The position numbers were made by a program, and so were the translations under genes. From Mesorhizobium amorphae (GTDB lineage: Bacteria > Pseudomonadota > Alphaproteobacteria > Rhizobiales > Rhizobiaceae): 64,000 nt of DNA. The stretch is from assembly GCA_003240775.1 (NCBI GenBank), contig QFNI01000003.1:1-64000 (forward strand), in the 5' to 3' direction. Positions within the stretch are counted from its first letter, which is position 1. Each line of letters starts with the position of its first letter. A model generated the notes under the pieces. The model did not search any database. It had not been told where the DNA came from and saw nothing but the letters and a program-made list of their open reading frames with translations. Shown one piece after another: positions 1 through 7,964 of this stretch.

Positions 1-305
1 CGCGCGCCGAGCGTCGGGCCGGGGCCGGGTGCGCCGATCTGCGCCTGGCCGGCGGACATGGCCTGAAGGCAGGCCGAGGAGCCGTCCACCGCTTCGAGGG
101 TAGGGTTCAGCCCTTCTTCGGTGAAGTAACCCTCGCCCACCGCGACCCAGTAGGGCAGCCAGGTGAGGGCCGAAGGGTTGGGCACCACGAAGGTCACCGC
201 CGTCTGCGCCCGCGCGATCGCGGGCATCCCGATCGCGGCTGCGGCCACACCTCCCGCAGCGAGCTTGCCGAAGCCGCGCCGCGTCACGTTCAATCCATGC
301 ATCAT
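1..305 (-). CDS. ABC transporter substrate-binding protein, NMT1/SsuA-TauA type (partial)
   Basis: Only the first ~101 residues are in the window; the gene runs off the left edge. The start at 305 follows a strong GGGAGGAGAG ribosome site. The N-terminus has a twin-arginine signal (TRRGFGKLAAGG, then a hydrophobic stretch ending AIARAQ), so the protein is probably exported folded by Tat. The mature start, FVVPNPSALTWLPYWVAVGEGYFTEEG, split here as FVVPNPSALTW and LPYWVAVGEGYFTEEG, is the typical opening of NMT1/THI5-like or SsuA/TauA periplasmic binding proteins, which bind pyrimidines, sulfonates or aromatic acids. It is divergent from the FAH/RraA/dehydrogenase set, so it may import that pathway's substrate. 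The ligand cannot be told from the visible part. Confidence 0.8.
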   Translation of the reverse strand, partial: MMHGLNVTRRGFGKLAAGGVAAAAIGMPAIARAQTAVTFVVPNPSALTWLPYWVAVGEGYFTEEGLNPTLEAVDGSSACLQAMSAGQAQIGAPGPGPTLGA

Positions 306-522
306 CGTCTCTCCTCCCAGAGCAATCGACGAGCCAGCGGAAAGCGGGTCGCCTCCGTTGACCCGAGGAGACTTTATACGAAACAGGACAACTTGCAAAA
401 AGAATATATGAAATGTACCACCAGTGATGTCTCTATCATTCGTGGGCGCTCGGGAGGCGCCTCCGCCACCCGCCTCAGACAGCGGGAAAGCGGGAGACGA
501 ACCCATTGGAGGAGTTGATCAC
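306..522. promoter_or_regulatory. Divergent promoter region
   Basis: About 217 bases lie between the divergent starts at 305 and 523. The stretch 372-423 is clearly more A+T-rich than its surroundings (runs such as caaaaagaatatatgaaatg), as expected for the promoters of both transcription units. I see no confident operator palindrome and no coding frame worth calling. Codons open in frame back to 424 belong to the untranslated leader of the hydrolase gene. Confidence 0.4.
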
Positions 523-1221
523 ATGGTTTCCTACGCCGTTGCAGCGCCGGCACAGGCATCCCTCGACATTGCGGGGTCCGACGAGAAATTCCCTGTTCGC
601 CGCATCTATTGCATCGGCAAGAACTACGTGGCCCACATCCGCGAGATGAATGCCGATGAGCGCGATCCGCCGGTGATCTTCATGAAGCCGGCCGACGCCC
701 TGGTGCCGAACGGCGGCGAGATCCCCTACCCCGTCTTCACCAAGAACTTCCACTACGAGTGCGAGCTCGTGGTGGCCATGCGCTCAGGCGGCTACAACAT
801 CGCCGAAGCCGACGCGCCGAACCACATCTTCGGCTATGCGGTCGGCCTCGACATGACGCGCCGCGACCTCCAGGTCGACATCCTCGCCAAGGGCCTGCCC
901 TGGGAAGCCACCAAGGCCTTCGACCGCTCCGCCCCGATCGGCCCGGTCACGCCGACGTCCACGAGCGGCATCCTGGAGAACGGGCATGTCCGCTTGGCGG
1001 TCAACGGCGAGACGCGGCAGGACGCAGATATCTCGCTGATGATCTGGAAGGTGAACGAGATCATCGCCAAGCTCTCCGAGCAGCACGAGCTGAAGGCAGG
1101 CGACATCATCATGACGGGAACGCCGGCAGGCGTCGGCGCCGTGGTGACGGGCGACGTGCTCGACTGCTCGGTGGACGGGCTCGAGCCCCTGCAGGTGCGG
1201 ATCGGGCAGCGCGCGGCGTGA
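523..1221 (+). CDS. Fumarylacetoacetate hydrolase (FAH) family protein, fumarylpyruvate hydrolase-like
   Basis: 232 aa. I choose ATG 523 because GGAGGAG lies just before it; an in-frame opening at 424 has no ribosome site. The fold opens with RRIYCIGKNYVAHIREM (27-42), the signature of the single-domain FAHD1/NagK/HpaG group. Metal ligands appear as E79 and E81 in HYECELVV and D110 in GLDMTRRDLQ, and the GTPAGVGAV loop is near the C-terminus. Family members hydrolyse or decarboxylate 2,4-diketo acids such as fumarylpyruvate or acylpyruvates in a Mg-dependent cytosolic reaction. It overlaps the next gene at GTGA, so the two are translationally coupled. The exact substrate is not determinable from sequence. 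Confidence 0.88.
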   Translation: MVSYAVAAPAQASLDIAGSDEKFPVRRIYCIGKNYVAHIREMNADERDPPVIFMKPADALVPNGGEIPYPVFTKNFHYECELVVAMRSGGYNIAEADAPNHIFGYAVGLDMTRRDLQVDILAKGLPWEATKAFDRSAPIGPVTPTSTSGILENGHVRLAVNGETRQDADISLMIWKVNEIIAKLSEQHELKAGDIIMTGTPAGVGAVVTGDVLDCSVDGLEPLQVRIGQRAA

Positions 1222-1835
1222 CGCTCGCCGCGCGCCTGGGCCGGCTCGGCACGGCGACGCTCGGTGAGGCGTGGCCGGCCGCAAGGCTGGTGAAGGTGCG
1301 GCTCGGGCCCATCGCGCATGACATGGTGGCAGCCGGCCCGGCACTCCCCGTACGGTGCCGTCCGGGCGACAATCTCGCCCTTCATCGCGCAATAGCCGCG
1401 GCCGAGCCCGGCGCCGTGCTGGTGGTGGACTATGGCGGGAGCCTCAAAAGCGGGCCCTTCGGCGAGATCATGGCGCTGGCCTGCCAAATGCGCGGCATCG
1501 TGGGCCTGGTGATCGACGGGGCGGTGCGCGACAGCCAGGCAATCGCAGCCCTCGGCTTCCCCGTCTTCTGCCGCGGCCTCGACATCCGCGGCACCACTAA
1601 GCAAGATCCCGGCGTGATCGGGGAACCGATCACGCTCAGTGGCGCGGAGATCGGGCCCGGCGACATGATCGTGGCGGATGCGGATGCCGTTCTCGTGCTG
1701 TCTGCCGAGGATGCGCCTGCCGCCGCAGTTGCGGGCGAAGTCCGCGTGGCCAAGGAAGCGGCGATCATGGACCGGATCCGGGGCGGGGAAACCACTCTCG
1801 ACATTCTGGGACTGCGGGGGATCGGGGAACGATGA
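1218..1835 (+). CDS. RraA-like / HMG aldolase-family protein
   Basis: 205 aa starting at GTG 1218, which overlaps the hydrolase stop. The RraA fold is shown by GGSLKSGPFGEIMALACQ, by the IDGAVRDSQAI motif that supplies the catalytic Arg and metal Asp in 4-hydroxy-4-methyl-2-oxoglutarate aldolases, by RGLDIRGTTK, and by PGDMIVADADAVLVL. Family members act as oxaloacetate decarboxylases, as pyruvate-releasing aldolases in aromatic ring-cleavage pathways, or as RNase E inhibitors. The neighbouring diketo-acid hydrolase and beta-hydroxyacid dehydrogenase favour a catabolic aldolase or decarboxylase role. It overlaps the next start by ATGA. The N-terminal region is rather short and divergent. Confidence 0.82.
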   Translation: MTLAARLGRLGTATLGEAWPAARLVKVRLGPIAHDMVAAGPALPVRCRPGDNLALHRAIAAAEPGAVLVVDYGGSLKSGPFGEIMALACQMRGIVGLVIDGAVRDSQAIAALGFPVFCRGLDIRGTTKQDPGVIGEPITLSGAEIGPGDMIVADADAVLVLSAEDAPAAAVAGEVRVAKEAAIMDRIRGGETTLDILGLRGIGER

Positions 1836-2689
1836 TCGGGATTGCCGGAACCGGACGCATGGGCACGGCCTTCGTCCAGCGGCTCATCGAGCGGGGCCAC
1901 ACGGTTCTCGTCTGGAACCGCACGCCCGAGCGCGCGCAGGCAGCCCTCGCCAGGGGCGCCCAGCCCGCCGCGAGCCTCGCGGAACTCGCCCAGGCCGACA
2001 CCATCATGCTTTCGCTCACCGATGCGAGCGCGGTGCAAGGCGTGATCCAGGGGCTTGCGGAATCAGGCATCGCAAAGCGCCTGGTGATCGACCTTTCCAC
2101 GCTTCTGCCCGAAGACAGCCGTGCCGCAGCCGAACTCGTCGAGCGGGCCGGCGCGGATTGGGTGGATTGTCCTGTGGGCGGCACGGTCGCGCCCGCGCTG
2201 AAAGGCCAGCTTCTGGGCATGGCGGGCGGCAGCCCGGAAGCGTTCGCGCGCGCCAAGCCCCTGCTTGAGGATCTCTGCCGCCGCGTCGAGCATCTTGGCC
2301 CCGCCGGCACGGGCGCGCAAATGAAGCTCGCGCTCAACTTGCCGCTCGCGCTCTACTGGCACACGCTCGGCGAGGCGATGGCCGTTCTCAAGGGATCGGG
2401 CATCGCATCCGACCAGGCGATCGGCCTGCTTGCGGACAGCTCGGCCGGGCCGATGGTTCTCAAGAACCGCGCGGAATTGGTGGTCGCCACCTTGGGCGGC
2501 GCCGACCAGCCCGGCACCTTCGACATCGCCGGCCTGCGCAAGGACCTCGACCTCGCCTTGCGCTGCCTGAAGCGGGAAGGCGCGGCCGCACCCCTTTCGG
2601 AAACCGCCCTTGCGGCTTATGACCGGGCTCTCGAAGAGGGCTTGGGCGGTTTCGACGGCGCGAGCCTCGCACGCTTTCTTTCGGCCTGA
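1832..2689 (+). CDS. NAD(P)-dependent beta-hydroxyacid dehydrogenase (HIBADH/tartronate semialdehyde reductase family)
   Basis: 285 aa, a usual length for the family. The Rossmann motif is AGTGRMG (G6, G8, G11). The substrate motif is DCPVGGTVAPA (112-122), and GAQMKLALN carries the catalytic Lys (K165) and the conserved Asn (N169). The enzyme should oxidise a 3-hydroxy acid to a semialdehyde or do the reverse. ATG 1832 overlaps the RraA-like stop, which places it in the same operon. The combination with FAH and RraA proteins suggests processing of a C4-C6 keto- or hydroxy-acid. Candidates include 2-hydroxy-3-oxopropionate and 3-hydroxyisobutyrate; I cannot choose between them. Confidence 0.88.
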   Translation: MIGIAGTGRMGTAFVQRLIERGHTVLVWNRTPERAQAALARGAQPAASLAELAQADTIMLSLTDASAVQGVIQGLAESGIAKRLVIDLSTLLPEDSRAAAELVERAGADWVDCPVGGTVAPALKGQLLGMAGGSPEAFARAKPLLEDLCRRVEHLGPAGTGAQMKLALNLPLALYWHTLGEAMAVLKGSGIASDQAIGLLADSSAGPMVLKNRAELVVATLGGADQPGTFDIAGLRKDLDLALRCLKREGAAAPLSETALAAYDRALEEGLGGFDGASLARFLSA

Positions 2690-2692
2690 TCC

Positions 2693-3523
2693 ATGACAGC
2701 CCTTCCCGACGCCGAGACGATCCTCGTTCTGTTCGCCGTTCTGGCGCTCGGCGGGGCGGTGGTCGGCTTTCTCGCGGGGCTGTTCGGCGTCGGGGGCGGC
2801 GCGGTCTCGGTGCCCATCTTTTTCGAGGTGTTCAACATCCTGGGCTATCCCCCGCAGGTCGCCATGCCGCTCGCGGTGGGCACCTCGCTCGCCGTGATCG
2901 TCCCCACCTCGATCGTTTCGGCAACGGGCCACCGCAAGCGCGGAACGGTGGACATGGCAGTGCTGCGGGTCTGGGCGGTGCCGGTGCTCATCGGCGTGCT
3001 GGCGGGCGCGGCGATCGCGCGCTATGCGCCGCCGCAGGTATTTCAGGGCGTGTTCATCGCAGTCGCCCTGGTGAACGCCACCAAGCTGCTTTCGGGCGGC
3101 AAGGGCTGGCGCCTGCGCGACACGCTGCCCGGCCGCGCCGCGATGCGCGCCTACGGCCTGGCGATCGGGCTCGTCTCGGCCCTGATGGGCATCGGCGGGG
3201 GTGCGGTGTCGAACCTCATGCTCACATTGCATGGCGTGGACATCCATCGCGCCGTCTCCACCTCCGCCGGCGTGGGCGTGCTGATCGCCTTGCCGGGCAC
3301 GCTGGGCTACATGGCGGCCGGCTGGGGCCGCTCCGACCTGCCCTTCGACGCCATCGGCTTCGTTTCGCTCGGCGCCTTTGCGCTGACGGCTCCCACCTCG
3401 CTCCTGACCGCCCGTCTCGGCGTCAGGCTCGCCCACGCGCTGTCCCGCCGGACGCTCGAGACCGCCTTCGGTCTGTTCCTGCTCACCGTCTGCGCGCGCT
3501 TCGTGTGGGACATGATCGGCTGA
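2693..3523 (+). CDS. Sulfite exporter TauE/SafE family membrane protein
   Basis: 276 aa integral membrane protein with about eight hydrophobic segments. The family repeats GFLAGLFGVGGGAVSVPIFF (near 23-42) and GLVSALMGIGGGAVSNLML (near 158-176) mark the two TauE/SafE half-domains. The family exports small anions such as sulfite, sulfoacetate or organic acids, or in some cases imports them. It follows the dehydrogenase by 3 bases and ends the four-gene set, so it may remove or take up an acid linked to that pathway. Confidence 0.85.
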   Translation: MTALPDAETILVLFAVLALGGAVVGFLAGLFGVGGGAVSVPIFFEVFNILGYPPQVAMPLAVGTSLAVIVPTSIVSATGHRKRGTVDMAVLRVWAVPVLIGVLAGAAIARYAPPQVFQGVFIAVALVNATKLLSGGKGWRLRDTLPGRAAMRAYGLAIGLVSALMGIGGGAVSNLMLTLHGVDIHRAVSTSAGVGVLIALPGTLGYMAAGWGRSDLPFDAIGFVSLGAFALTAPTSLLTARLGVRLAHALSRRTLETAFGLFLLTVCARFVWDMIG

Positions 3524-3530
3524 GAAGCGC

Positions 3531-4766
3531 TCAGGCGCGCTCTTCCCACAGGCGCGAGAGTTCCACGATCGTGCGCACGGCCTTTTCCATGTCCTGAACG
3601 CTGACGAATTCGAGCGGCGAGTGAAACGCGTGGCCGCCGGCGAAGATGTTGGCGGTGGGCAGGCCCATGAAGGACAGCCGCGAGCCGTCCGTGCCGCCGC
3701 GGATGCTGCCGCGCTTGGGCACCATGCCCGCGCGGCGGATGGCTTCCAGCGCATGCTCCACGATCTCGGGATGGCGGTCGAGCACCACCTTCATGTTGCG
3801 GTACTGCTCGGTGACCGTGAAAGTGTGCGAGGAGCCGGGATAGGTCCGCATCGCGTCCGCTATGATGCCTTCCAGAAGCGCTTCCTTTTCCTTCAGGCCC
3901 GCTTCGGTGAAGTCGCGCACGATCAGGCTGAGGCGGGCGCCCTCCATGGTGGCGGACACGCTGACGGGGTGGATGAAGCCTTCACGATCCCTGGTGGTCT
4001 CGGGCGCCATGTCTTGCGGTAGGCGCGAAACGAGGGCACCCGCGATGCGGATCGCGTTCTCCATTTTCTGGAAAGCGAAGCCCGGATGGATGGCGACGCC
4101 CGTGATCGTGATCTCGACGCCATCGGCCGAGAAGCTCTCGTCTTCGATCTCGCCGGCGGTCGAGCCGTCCATCGTGTAGCCGAAGGCCGCACCAAGCCGG
4201 GCGAGATCGACCTTGTCCACCCCGCGGCCGATCTCCTCGTCGGGCGTGAAGAGGATGCGGATCGTCCCATGTGGGATGTCGGGGTTCTGCAGGAGGAATT
4301 CGGCCGCTGCCATGATCTCGGCCACGCCCGCCTTGTCGTCGGCGCCCAGAAGCGTCGTGCCGTCTGTGGTCACGATATCGTGGCCGATCATGTCGCGAAG
4401 TGCCGGATGATCGCTCGCGCGGATGGTGCGGCCGGACGCGGCGGACAGCACGAGGTCGCCACCGCGATAGTCGCGCACGAGCTGGGGGCGGACATTCGCA
4501 CCGGAGAAATCGGGCGCCGTGTCCACATGCGCGCAAAAGCAGATCACGGGCACGTTCGGCTTGGCGCTGGTCGCAGGCACCGTCGCGTAGACATAGCCGT
4601 GCTCGTCGAGCACGGCGTCGGCCGCACCCATGGCGTGGAGTTCTTCCACCAGAAGACGGCTGAGCGTCTTCTGCTTTTCCGTCGAGGGCTGGGTGGGGGA
4701 AGACGCGTCCGACTGCGTGTCGATCACGACATAGCGCAGGAACCGGTCGAGAACACTGGAACTCAT
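3531..4766 (-). CDS. pepT: Peptidase T (tripeptide aminopeptidase)
   Basis: 411 aa from ATG 4766, matching the usual ~408 aa of PepT; the frame stays open further upstream without homology. M20B metallopeptidase motifs are CAHVDTAPDF (H80, D82), LLGADDKAGVAE (D143, bridging the two zinc ions) and the TPDEEIGRGVD segment (general base E177, ligand E178). A C-terminal GGHAFHSPLEF supplies the last His ligand. It removes N-terminal residues from tripeptides in the cytosol. It converges on the TauE gene and is followed upstream by a ~300-base spacer before hemN. Confidence 0.93.
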   Translation of the reverse strand: MSSSVLDRFLRYVVIDTQSDASSPTQPSTEKQKTLSRLLVEELHAMGAADAVLDEHGYVYATVPATSAKPNVPVICFCAHVDTAPDFSGANVRPQLVRDYRGGDLVLSAASGRTIRASDHPALRDMIGHDIVTTDGTTLLGADDKAGVAEIMAAAEFLLQNPDIPHGTIRILFTPDEEIGRGVDKVDLARLGAAFGYTMDGSTAGEIEDESFSADGVEITITGVAIHPGFAFQKMENAIRIAGALVSRLPQDMAPETTRDREGFIHPVSVSATMEGARLSLIVRDFTEAGLKEKEALLEGIIADAMRTYPGSSHTFTVTEQYRNMKVVLDRHPEIVEHALEAIRRAGMVPKRGSIRGGTDGSRLSFMGLPTANIFAGGHAFHSPLEFVSVQDMEKAVRTIVELSRLWEERA

Positions 4767-5064
4767 GGAATAAAGCCGATCGCAGTGGAAGTCAGGGCAA
4801 GGGATGGAATTGTCGCTCTTCCTTCTGCCGGCAAGTCCGATGGCGGACAAGGCGCGGCTCAAGCAGCCCCTCTTCGATAAAAGGCGATGGATTTCCTGCA
4901 CTTCCCGGCAAACAGCGGATGGTATCCGTCGGGGATCGGGAGTTCCGCGATGTTTTCGATACCTTTCCTGCTTGTGACCACGTTCATGGTGCGCCGACGC
5001 GCGAAGCTGCGGTCGGCACTGGCCAACGCGTCCAAGACCTGACCCGCTTCCCGCGAACCCACCC
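4767..5064. other. Spacer between pepT and hemN
   Basis: About 300 bases without a confident gene. It must contain the leftward promoter of pepT and the 3' end of the hemN transcript. A 42-codon leftward frame (4859-4987, starting MNVVTSRKGIENIAE) exists, but I see no clear ribosome site or recognisable family and treat it as unsupported. No strong hairpin or FNR-like box was noticed. Confidence 0.35.
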
Positions 5065-6414
5065 TCACACGGCGGCGGAGTGGCGGCCGGGGCCCTGGCC
5101 GAGATAGGCGTCGAAGCAGGCGGCCACCGTGCGGACCAGGGGGCGGGCTGGCGCGTGGATGGTGAAACGCTGCCCGTCCCACGTCACGAGGGAGGCGCAC
5201 TCGCCCGTACTCGCTCGAGCGGCAAGGTCCGCCACACGCGCAGCCTGCTCGGGAAAGCGGGCGGCGATTTCTTCCAGATCGAAGGCGAAGTCGCACATCA
5301 GGCTCTCGATCACCTGGGCCAGAGCGCGGTCTTCTTCGCCGAGCGCGAAGCCGCGGGCCACGGGCAGTTCCCCTTGCAGGACACTGCGGCTGTATTCGCC
5401 GGTCGGCACGGTGTTCTGGATGTAGCCCTGGGGCAGGCGGCCGATCGAGGATGCGCCGAGACCGATGAGGGCGTCGGCTTCATCGGTGGTGTAGCCCTGG
5501 AAGTTGCGGTGAAGGTTTCCTGCAGCCGCGGCACGTGCCAGCGGGTCGTCCGGGTGGGCGAAATGGTCCATGCCGATGGCGGTGAAGCCCGCTTCGACGA
5601 GCAACCTCGCGCTGAGCCCGGCCTGATGGAAGCGCGCTTCGCTGTCGGGCAGCGCGTCGTCGGGGATCAGGCGCTGGTGGGGCTTCATCCACGGAACATG
5701 GGCATAGCCGAACAGCGCCACGCGCGAGGGCGCGAGCGCCACGACCTGGGCAATCGTCGCGCTGAGCGAGGCTTCGGTCTGGTGGGGCAGGCCGTAGAGC
5801 ACGTCGAGGTTGATCGAGGAAACGCCGCGCGCGCGAAAGCCTTCCACCGCGTCGCGCGTCTGGCCGAAGCTCTGCTCGCGGTTGATGGCGGCCTGTACGC
5901 GGGCGTCGAAATCCTGGACGCCGAAGCTCGCGCGGGTGACGCCGAAATCGGCCCAGGCGTCGAGCCTTGGGGCGTCCATGTCGCTGGGGTCGATCTCCAG
6001 GCTGATCTCGGCGTCGGGAGCGAAGCGGAAACCCTCGTGCAACGCCTCCCCCAACCGCGCGATGTCGTCGGGCCGGAGCATGGTGGGCGAGCCGCCACCG
6101 AAATGAAGCGCCACGACCCTCCCTCGGCCGCCGAGATGGCGCGAGACGGTCGCGATCTCGGCCTCCAGCGCCCGGCAATAGGCGGCGACCGGCTCATAGC
6201 GGAGGGTCTGCTTGGTGTGGCAGCCGCAGAACCAGCACAGGCGGTCGCAGAAGGGCACGTGGATGTAGAGCGACAGCGTGTCTTCCGCGCCGATGGCCGC
6301 GAGCCAGCCGGCATAGGTCCCGGCATCCACGCCCGCGTGGAAATGCGGCGCGGTGGGATAGGAGGTGTAGCGCGGCACGGGCGCGGTGAAACGGCGGATC
6401 AGCTCGATGGTCAT
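5065..6414 (-). CDS. hemN: Oxygen-independent coproporphyrinogen III oxidase (radical SAM)
   Basis: 449 aa, normal for HemN. The radical SAM cluster motif is VPFCDRLCWFCGC (C56, C60, C63, with the extra C65 typical of HemN), and HFGGGSPTML near 104-113 is the SAM-binding glycine motif. YTSYPTAPHF near the N-terminus is the HemN trip-wire region. It decarboxylates coproporphyrinogen III to protoporphyrinogen IX without oxygen, supplying haem for the cbb3 oxidase. A perfect FNR-type palindrome at 6450-6463 lies 36 bases upstream, between it and a divergent fnr gene, so anaerobic induction is likely. Confidence 0.95.
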   Translation of the reverse strand: MTIELIRRFTAPVPRYTSYPTAPHFHAGVDAGTYAGWLAAIGAEDTLSLYIHVPFCDRLCWFCGCHTKQTLRYEPVAAYCRALEAEIATVSRHLGGRGRVVALHFGGGSPTMLRPDDIARLGEALHEGFRFAPDAEISLEIDPSDMDAPRLDAWADFGVTRASFGVQDFDARVQAAINREQSFGQTRDAVEGFRARGVSSINLDVLYGLPHQTEASLSATIAQVVALAPSRVALFGYAHVPWMKPHQRLIPDDALPDSEARFHQAGLSARLLVEAGFTAIGMDHFAHPDDPLARAAAAGNLHRNFQGYTTDEADALIGLGASSIGRLPQGYIQNTVPTGEYSRSVLQGELPVARGFALGEEDRALAQVIESLMCDFAFDLEEIAARFPEQAARVADLAARASTGECASLVTWDGQRFTIHAPARPLVRTVAACFDAYLGQGPGRHSAAV

Positions 6415-6444
6415 GAACAGCCGCGTAGGCGCTGCGAAGCCCCC

Positions 6445-6468
6445 GGACTTTGATCTGGATCAAAGTCC
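6445..6468. promoter_or_regulatory. FNR/FixK box between hemN and fnrL (TTGAT-ctgg-ATCAA)
   Basis: Core TTGAT at 6450-6454 and ATCAA at 6459-6463 are separated by 4 bases, an exact FNR/FixK consensus. The palindrome extends outward to GGACTTTGAT and ATCAAAGTCC, giving perfect 10-base arms. It sits 36 bases before hemN and 79 bases before the downstream fnr-type start, so one site can serve both promoters, including autoregulation. Confidence 0.88.
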
Positions 6469-6542
6469 GTTTCGGTCATGGGTGCGAAAGGAAAACAGGT
6501 GGCAAAGACGCCGCCGATCCCCGATATGACGGCGGAGCGATC

Positions 6543-7268
6543 ATGAACAAGCCGCGACAGGACATCCACAATTCCGACATCCCGCTGGTCTGCCGCGCCT
6601 GCGAGGCGCGCCACGGAGGCATGTGCGGAGTGCTCGACGCGGGCGAGCTGACCGCACTCGCCAAGCACACGCGCATGGTGCGCCACGGGGCGGGCGAGGA
6701 ACTGGCGGGCGAGAACGCGCAGGCGCAGTCCTACGCCAATGTCATGCGCGGCGTGGTCAAGCTGACCAAGATGCTGGAGGACGGGCGCCAGCAGATCGTG
6801 GGCCTGCAATTCGCGCCCGACTTCCTGGGCCGGCTCTTCTCGCCACAGACCTCGGTGACGGCGGAAGCGGCCTCCGACGTCGACCTCTGCCGGATCCCGC
6901 GGGCAGCGCTCGAGCGGCTGATCCGCGAGAACCCCGCGCTCGAGCACCGGCTAATGCAGCAGACGCTGCGCGAGCTCGACGAGGCGCGCGACTGGATGCT
7001 GACGCTGGGGCGAAAGACCGCGGCCGAAAAGGTCGCGAGCTTCCTGCTTCTGATCGCCACTCATCTCGATCCCGAAGCCGAAGATGGGGACGCCGCGCGC
7101 TTCGATCTTCCGCTCACGCGGGCCGACATCGCGGATTTTCTGGGCCTCACCATCGAAACCGTGTCGCGCCAGCTTTCCAAGCTGCGCGCCGACGGCGTGA
7201 TCCTGATCACCGCCAACCGCCATGTGGAGGTGCCGAGCCTTCCCCGCCTCAGGACGCGCTGCGGCTGA
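6543..7268 (+). CDS. fnrL: Crp/Fnr-family oxygen-sensing regulator, FnrL-type (copy 1)
   Basis: 241 aa from ATG 6543; longer in-frame openings would begin inside the FNR box. The N-terminus has C17-x2-C20-x7-C28, and C116 lies in VDLCRIP. This is the four-cysteine pattern of [4Fe-4S] FNR proteins, as in rhodobacterial FnrL and rhizobial FnrN. A cyclic-nucleotide-type beta-roll follows, then an HTH at about 192-216 (TRADIADFLGLTIETVSRQL) with the ExxSR DNA-contact residues E205, S208 and R209 that read TTGAT half-sites. It likely activates hemN, cco and fix genes when oxygen is low. It overlaps the convergent hemerythrin gene by 20 bases. Confidence 0.92.
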   Translation: MNKPRQDIHNSDIPLVCRACEARHGGMCGVLDAGELTALAKHTRMVRHGAGEELAGENAQAQSYANVMRGVVKLTKMLEDGRQQIVGLQFAPDFLGRLFSPQTSVTAEAASDVDLCRIPRAALERLIRENPALEHRLMQQTLRELDEARDWMLTLGRKTAAEKVASFLLLIATHLDPEAEDGDAARFDLPLTRADIADFLGLTIETVSRQLSKLRADGVILITANRHVEVPSLPRLRTRCG

Positions 7269-7707
7269 CCGCACCCGCGAGGAACTGGGGCGCAAGAAGC
7301 TCGCGCTCGAAGGCGATGTGGCGGCGCACGCCCTCGAAGAAGCCGCGCAGCAGATAGCCGAGCGCTTCGGGTGCGGGCGCGCGCGCCTCGCCCTTGCCGA
7401 GCGACAGAAGCGCCTCGCGGATTTCCTCGGCCACGCAAAGGTCGGACATGTGCTCCCAGCGCAGCCGGTCGGCGGTTTCCCGCATGGCGGGCTGAGCGAG
7501 CCCTGCGGCTTCCACGGCGGGCAGGAGCACGGTTTCCTCGACGGCCTGGGCTTCCGTCACCGTGCGGCACACGGCGCGCGCGAGGTGGAGGCAACGCTGG
7601 CGATCGACATTGGCGGGCAGGCTGTCGGCCAAGGCTTCGAGCTCGCCGCAGAGCGCCAGTTGGCGGGCGTGGCTTTGGGCAACCTGTTTCATGATTCTGG
7701 CTGGCAT
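7249..7707 (-). CDS. Hemerythrin-domain protein
   Basis: 152 aa, a four-helix HHE-type protein. Candidate di-iron ligands are the His in AQSHARQL, the Glu in AVEETVLLP, the His in WEHMSDLC and the His and Glu in RRHIAFERELLAP. A good CCGGAGGACC site precedes ATG 7707. Bacterial hemerythrins bind O2 or NO or handle iron. An FNR/NNR-like box (TTGAT-N4-GTCAA) at 7788-7801 lies upstream, so this one should be induced under low oxygen or nitrosative conditions, fitting an O2 or NO buffering role. Its 3' end overlaps fnrL by 20 bases on the opposite strand. Confidence 0.82.
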   Translation of the reverse strand: MPARIMKQVAQSHARQLALCGELEALADSLPANVDRQRCLHLARAVCRTVTEAQAVEETVLLPAVEAAGLAQPAMRETADRLRWEHMSDLCVAEEIREALLSLGKGEARAPAPEALGYLLRGFFEGVRRHIAFERELLAPQFLAGAVSRSAS

Positions 7708-7787
7708 GGCGGTCCTCCGGTCGGGCGGGTCGGCGGGATGTGTCTTCCCAGTCGAGAAGAGAATGGGCCACCAAGCCCTGCGGCACC

Positions 7788-7801
7788 TTGATCGAAGTCA
7801 A
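7788..7801. promoter_or_regulatory. FNR/NNR-type box upstream of the hemerythrin gene
   Basis: TTGAT-cgaa-GTCAA at 7788-7801. The second arm reads GTCAA instead of ATCAA, within the range used by FNR, DNR and NNR regulators. It is 81 bases before the leftward hemerythrin start at 7707. Confidence 0.7.
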
Positions 7802-7886
7802 CTCGCGCAAGGCGGCGGAATTTTCCTGTGCGGCGGCGGACGAAGTGCCAGACGGCCGAGCGGGGACGGACAAACTTTCCTGCGGC

Positions 7887-7900
7887 TTGATCCTGCTCAA
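7887..7900. promoter_or_regulatory. FNR-like box upstream of pseudoazurin
   Basis: TTGAT-cctg-CTCAA at 7887-7900: a perfect left half and a right half with one mismatch to ATCAA. It is 64 bases before the pseudoazurin start, a spacing compatible with class II activation if the mRNA begins near 7930. Confidence 0.6.
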
Positions 7901-7964
7901 TCCCGCCCGCCCGTCCGGCGCCTAGGGAAAGCGGTCACATCGAAAACCAGGAAGGACACGTTCG

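Noticed and set aside
2063..3754. 563-codon minus-strand frame across the dehydrogenase and TauE genes
   Set aside because: It is opposite two well-supported genes, with biased His/Arg/Gln-rich composition and no motif.
4859..4987. Possible 42-residue leftward peptide between hemN and pepT (MNVVTSRKGIENIAE...)
   Set aside because: No clear ribosome site, family or conservation evidence; kept only as a note in the spacer entry.
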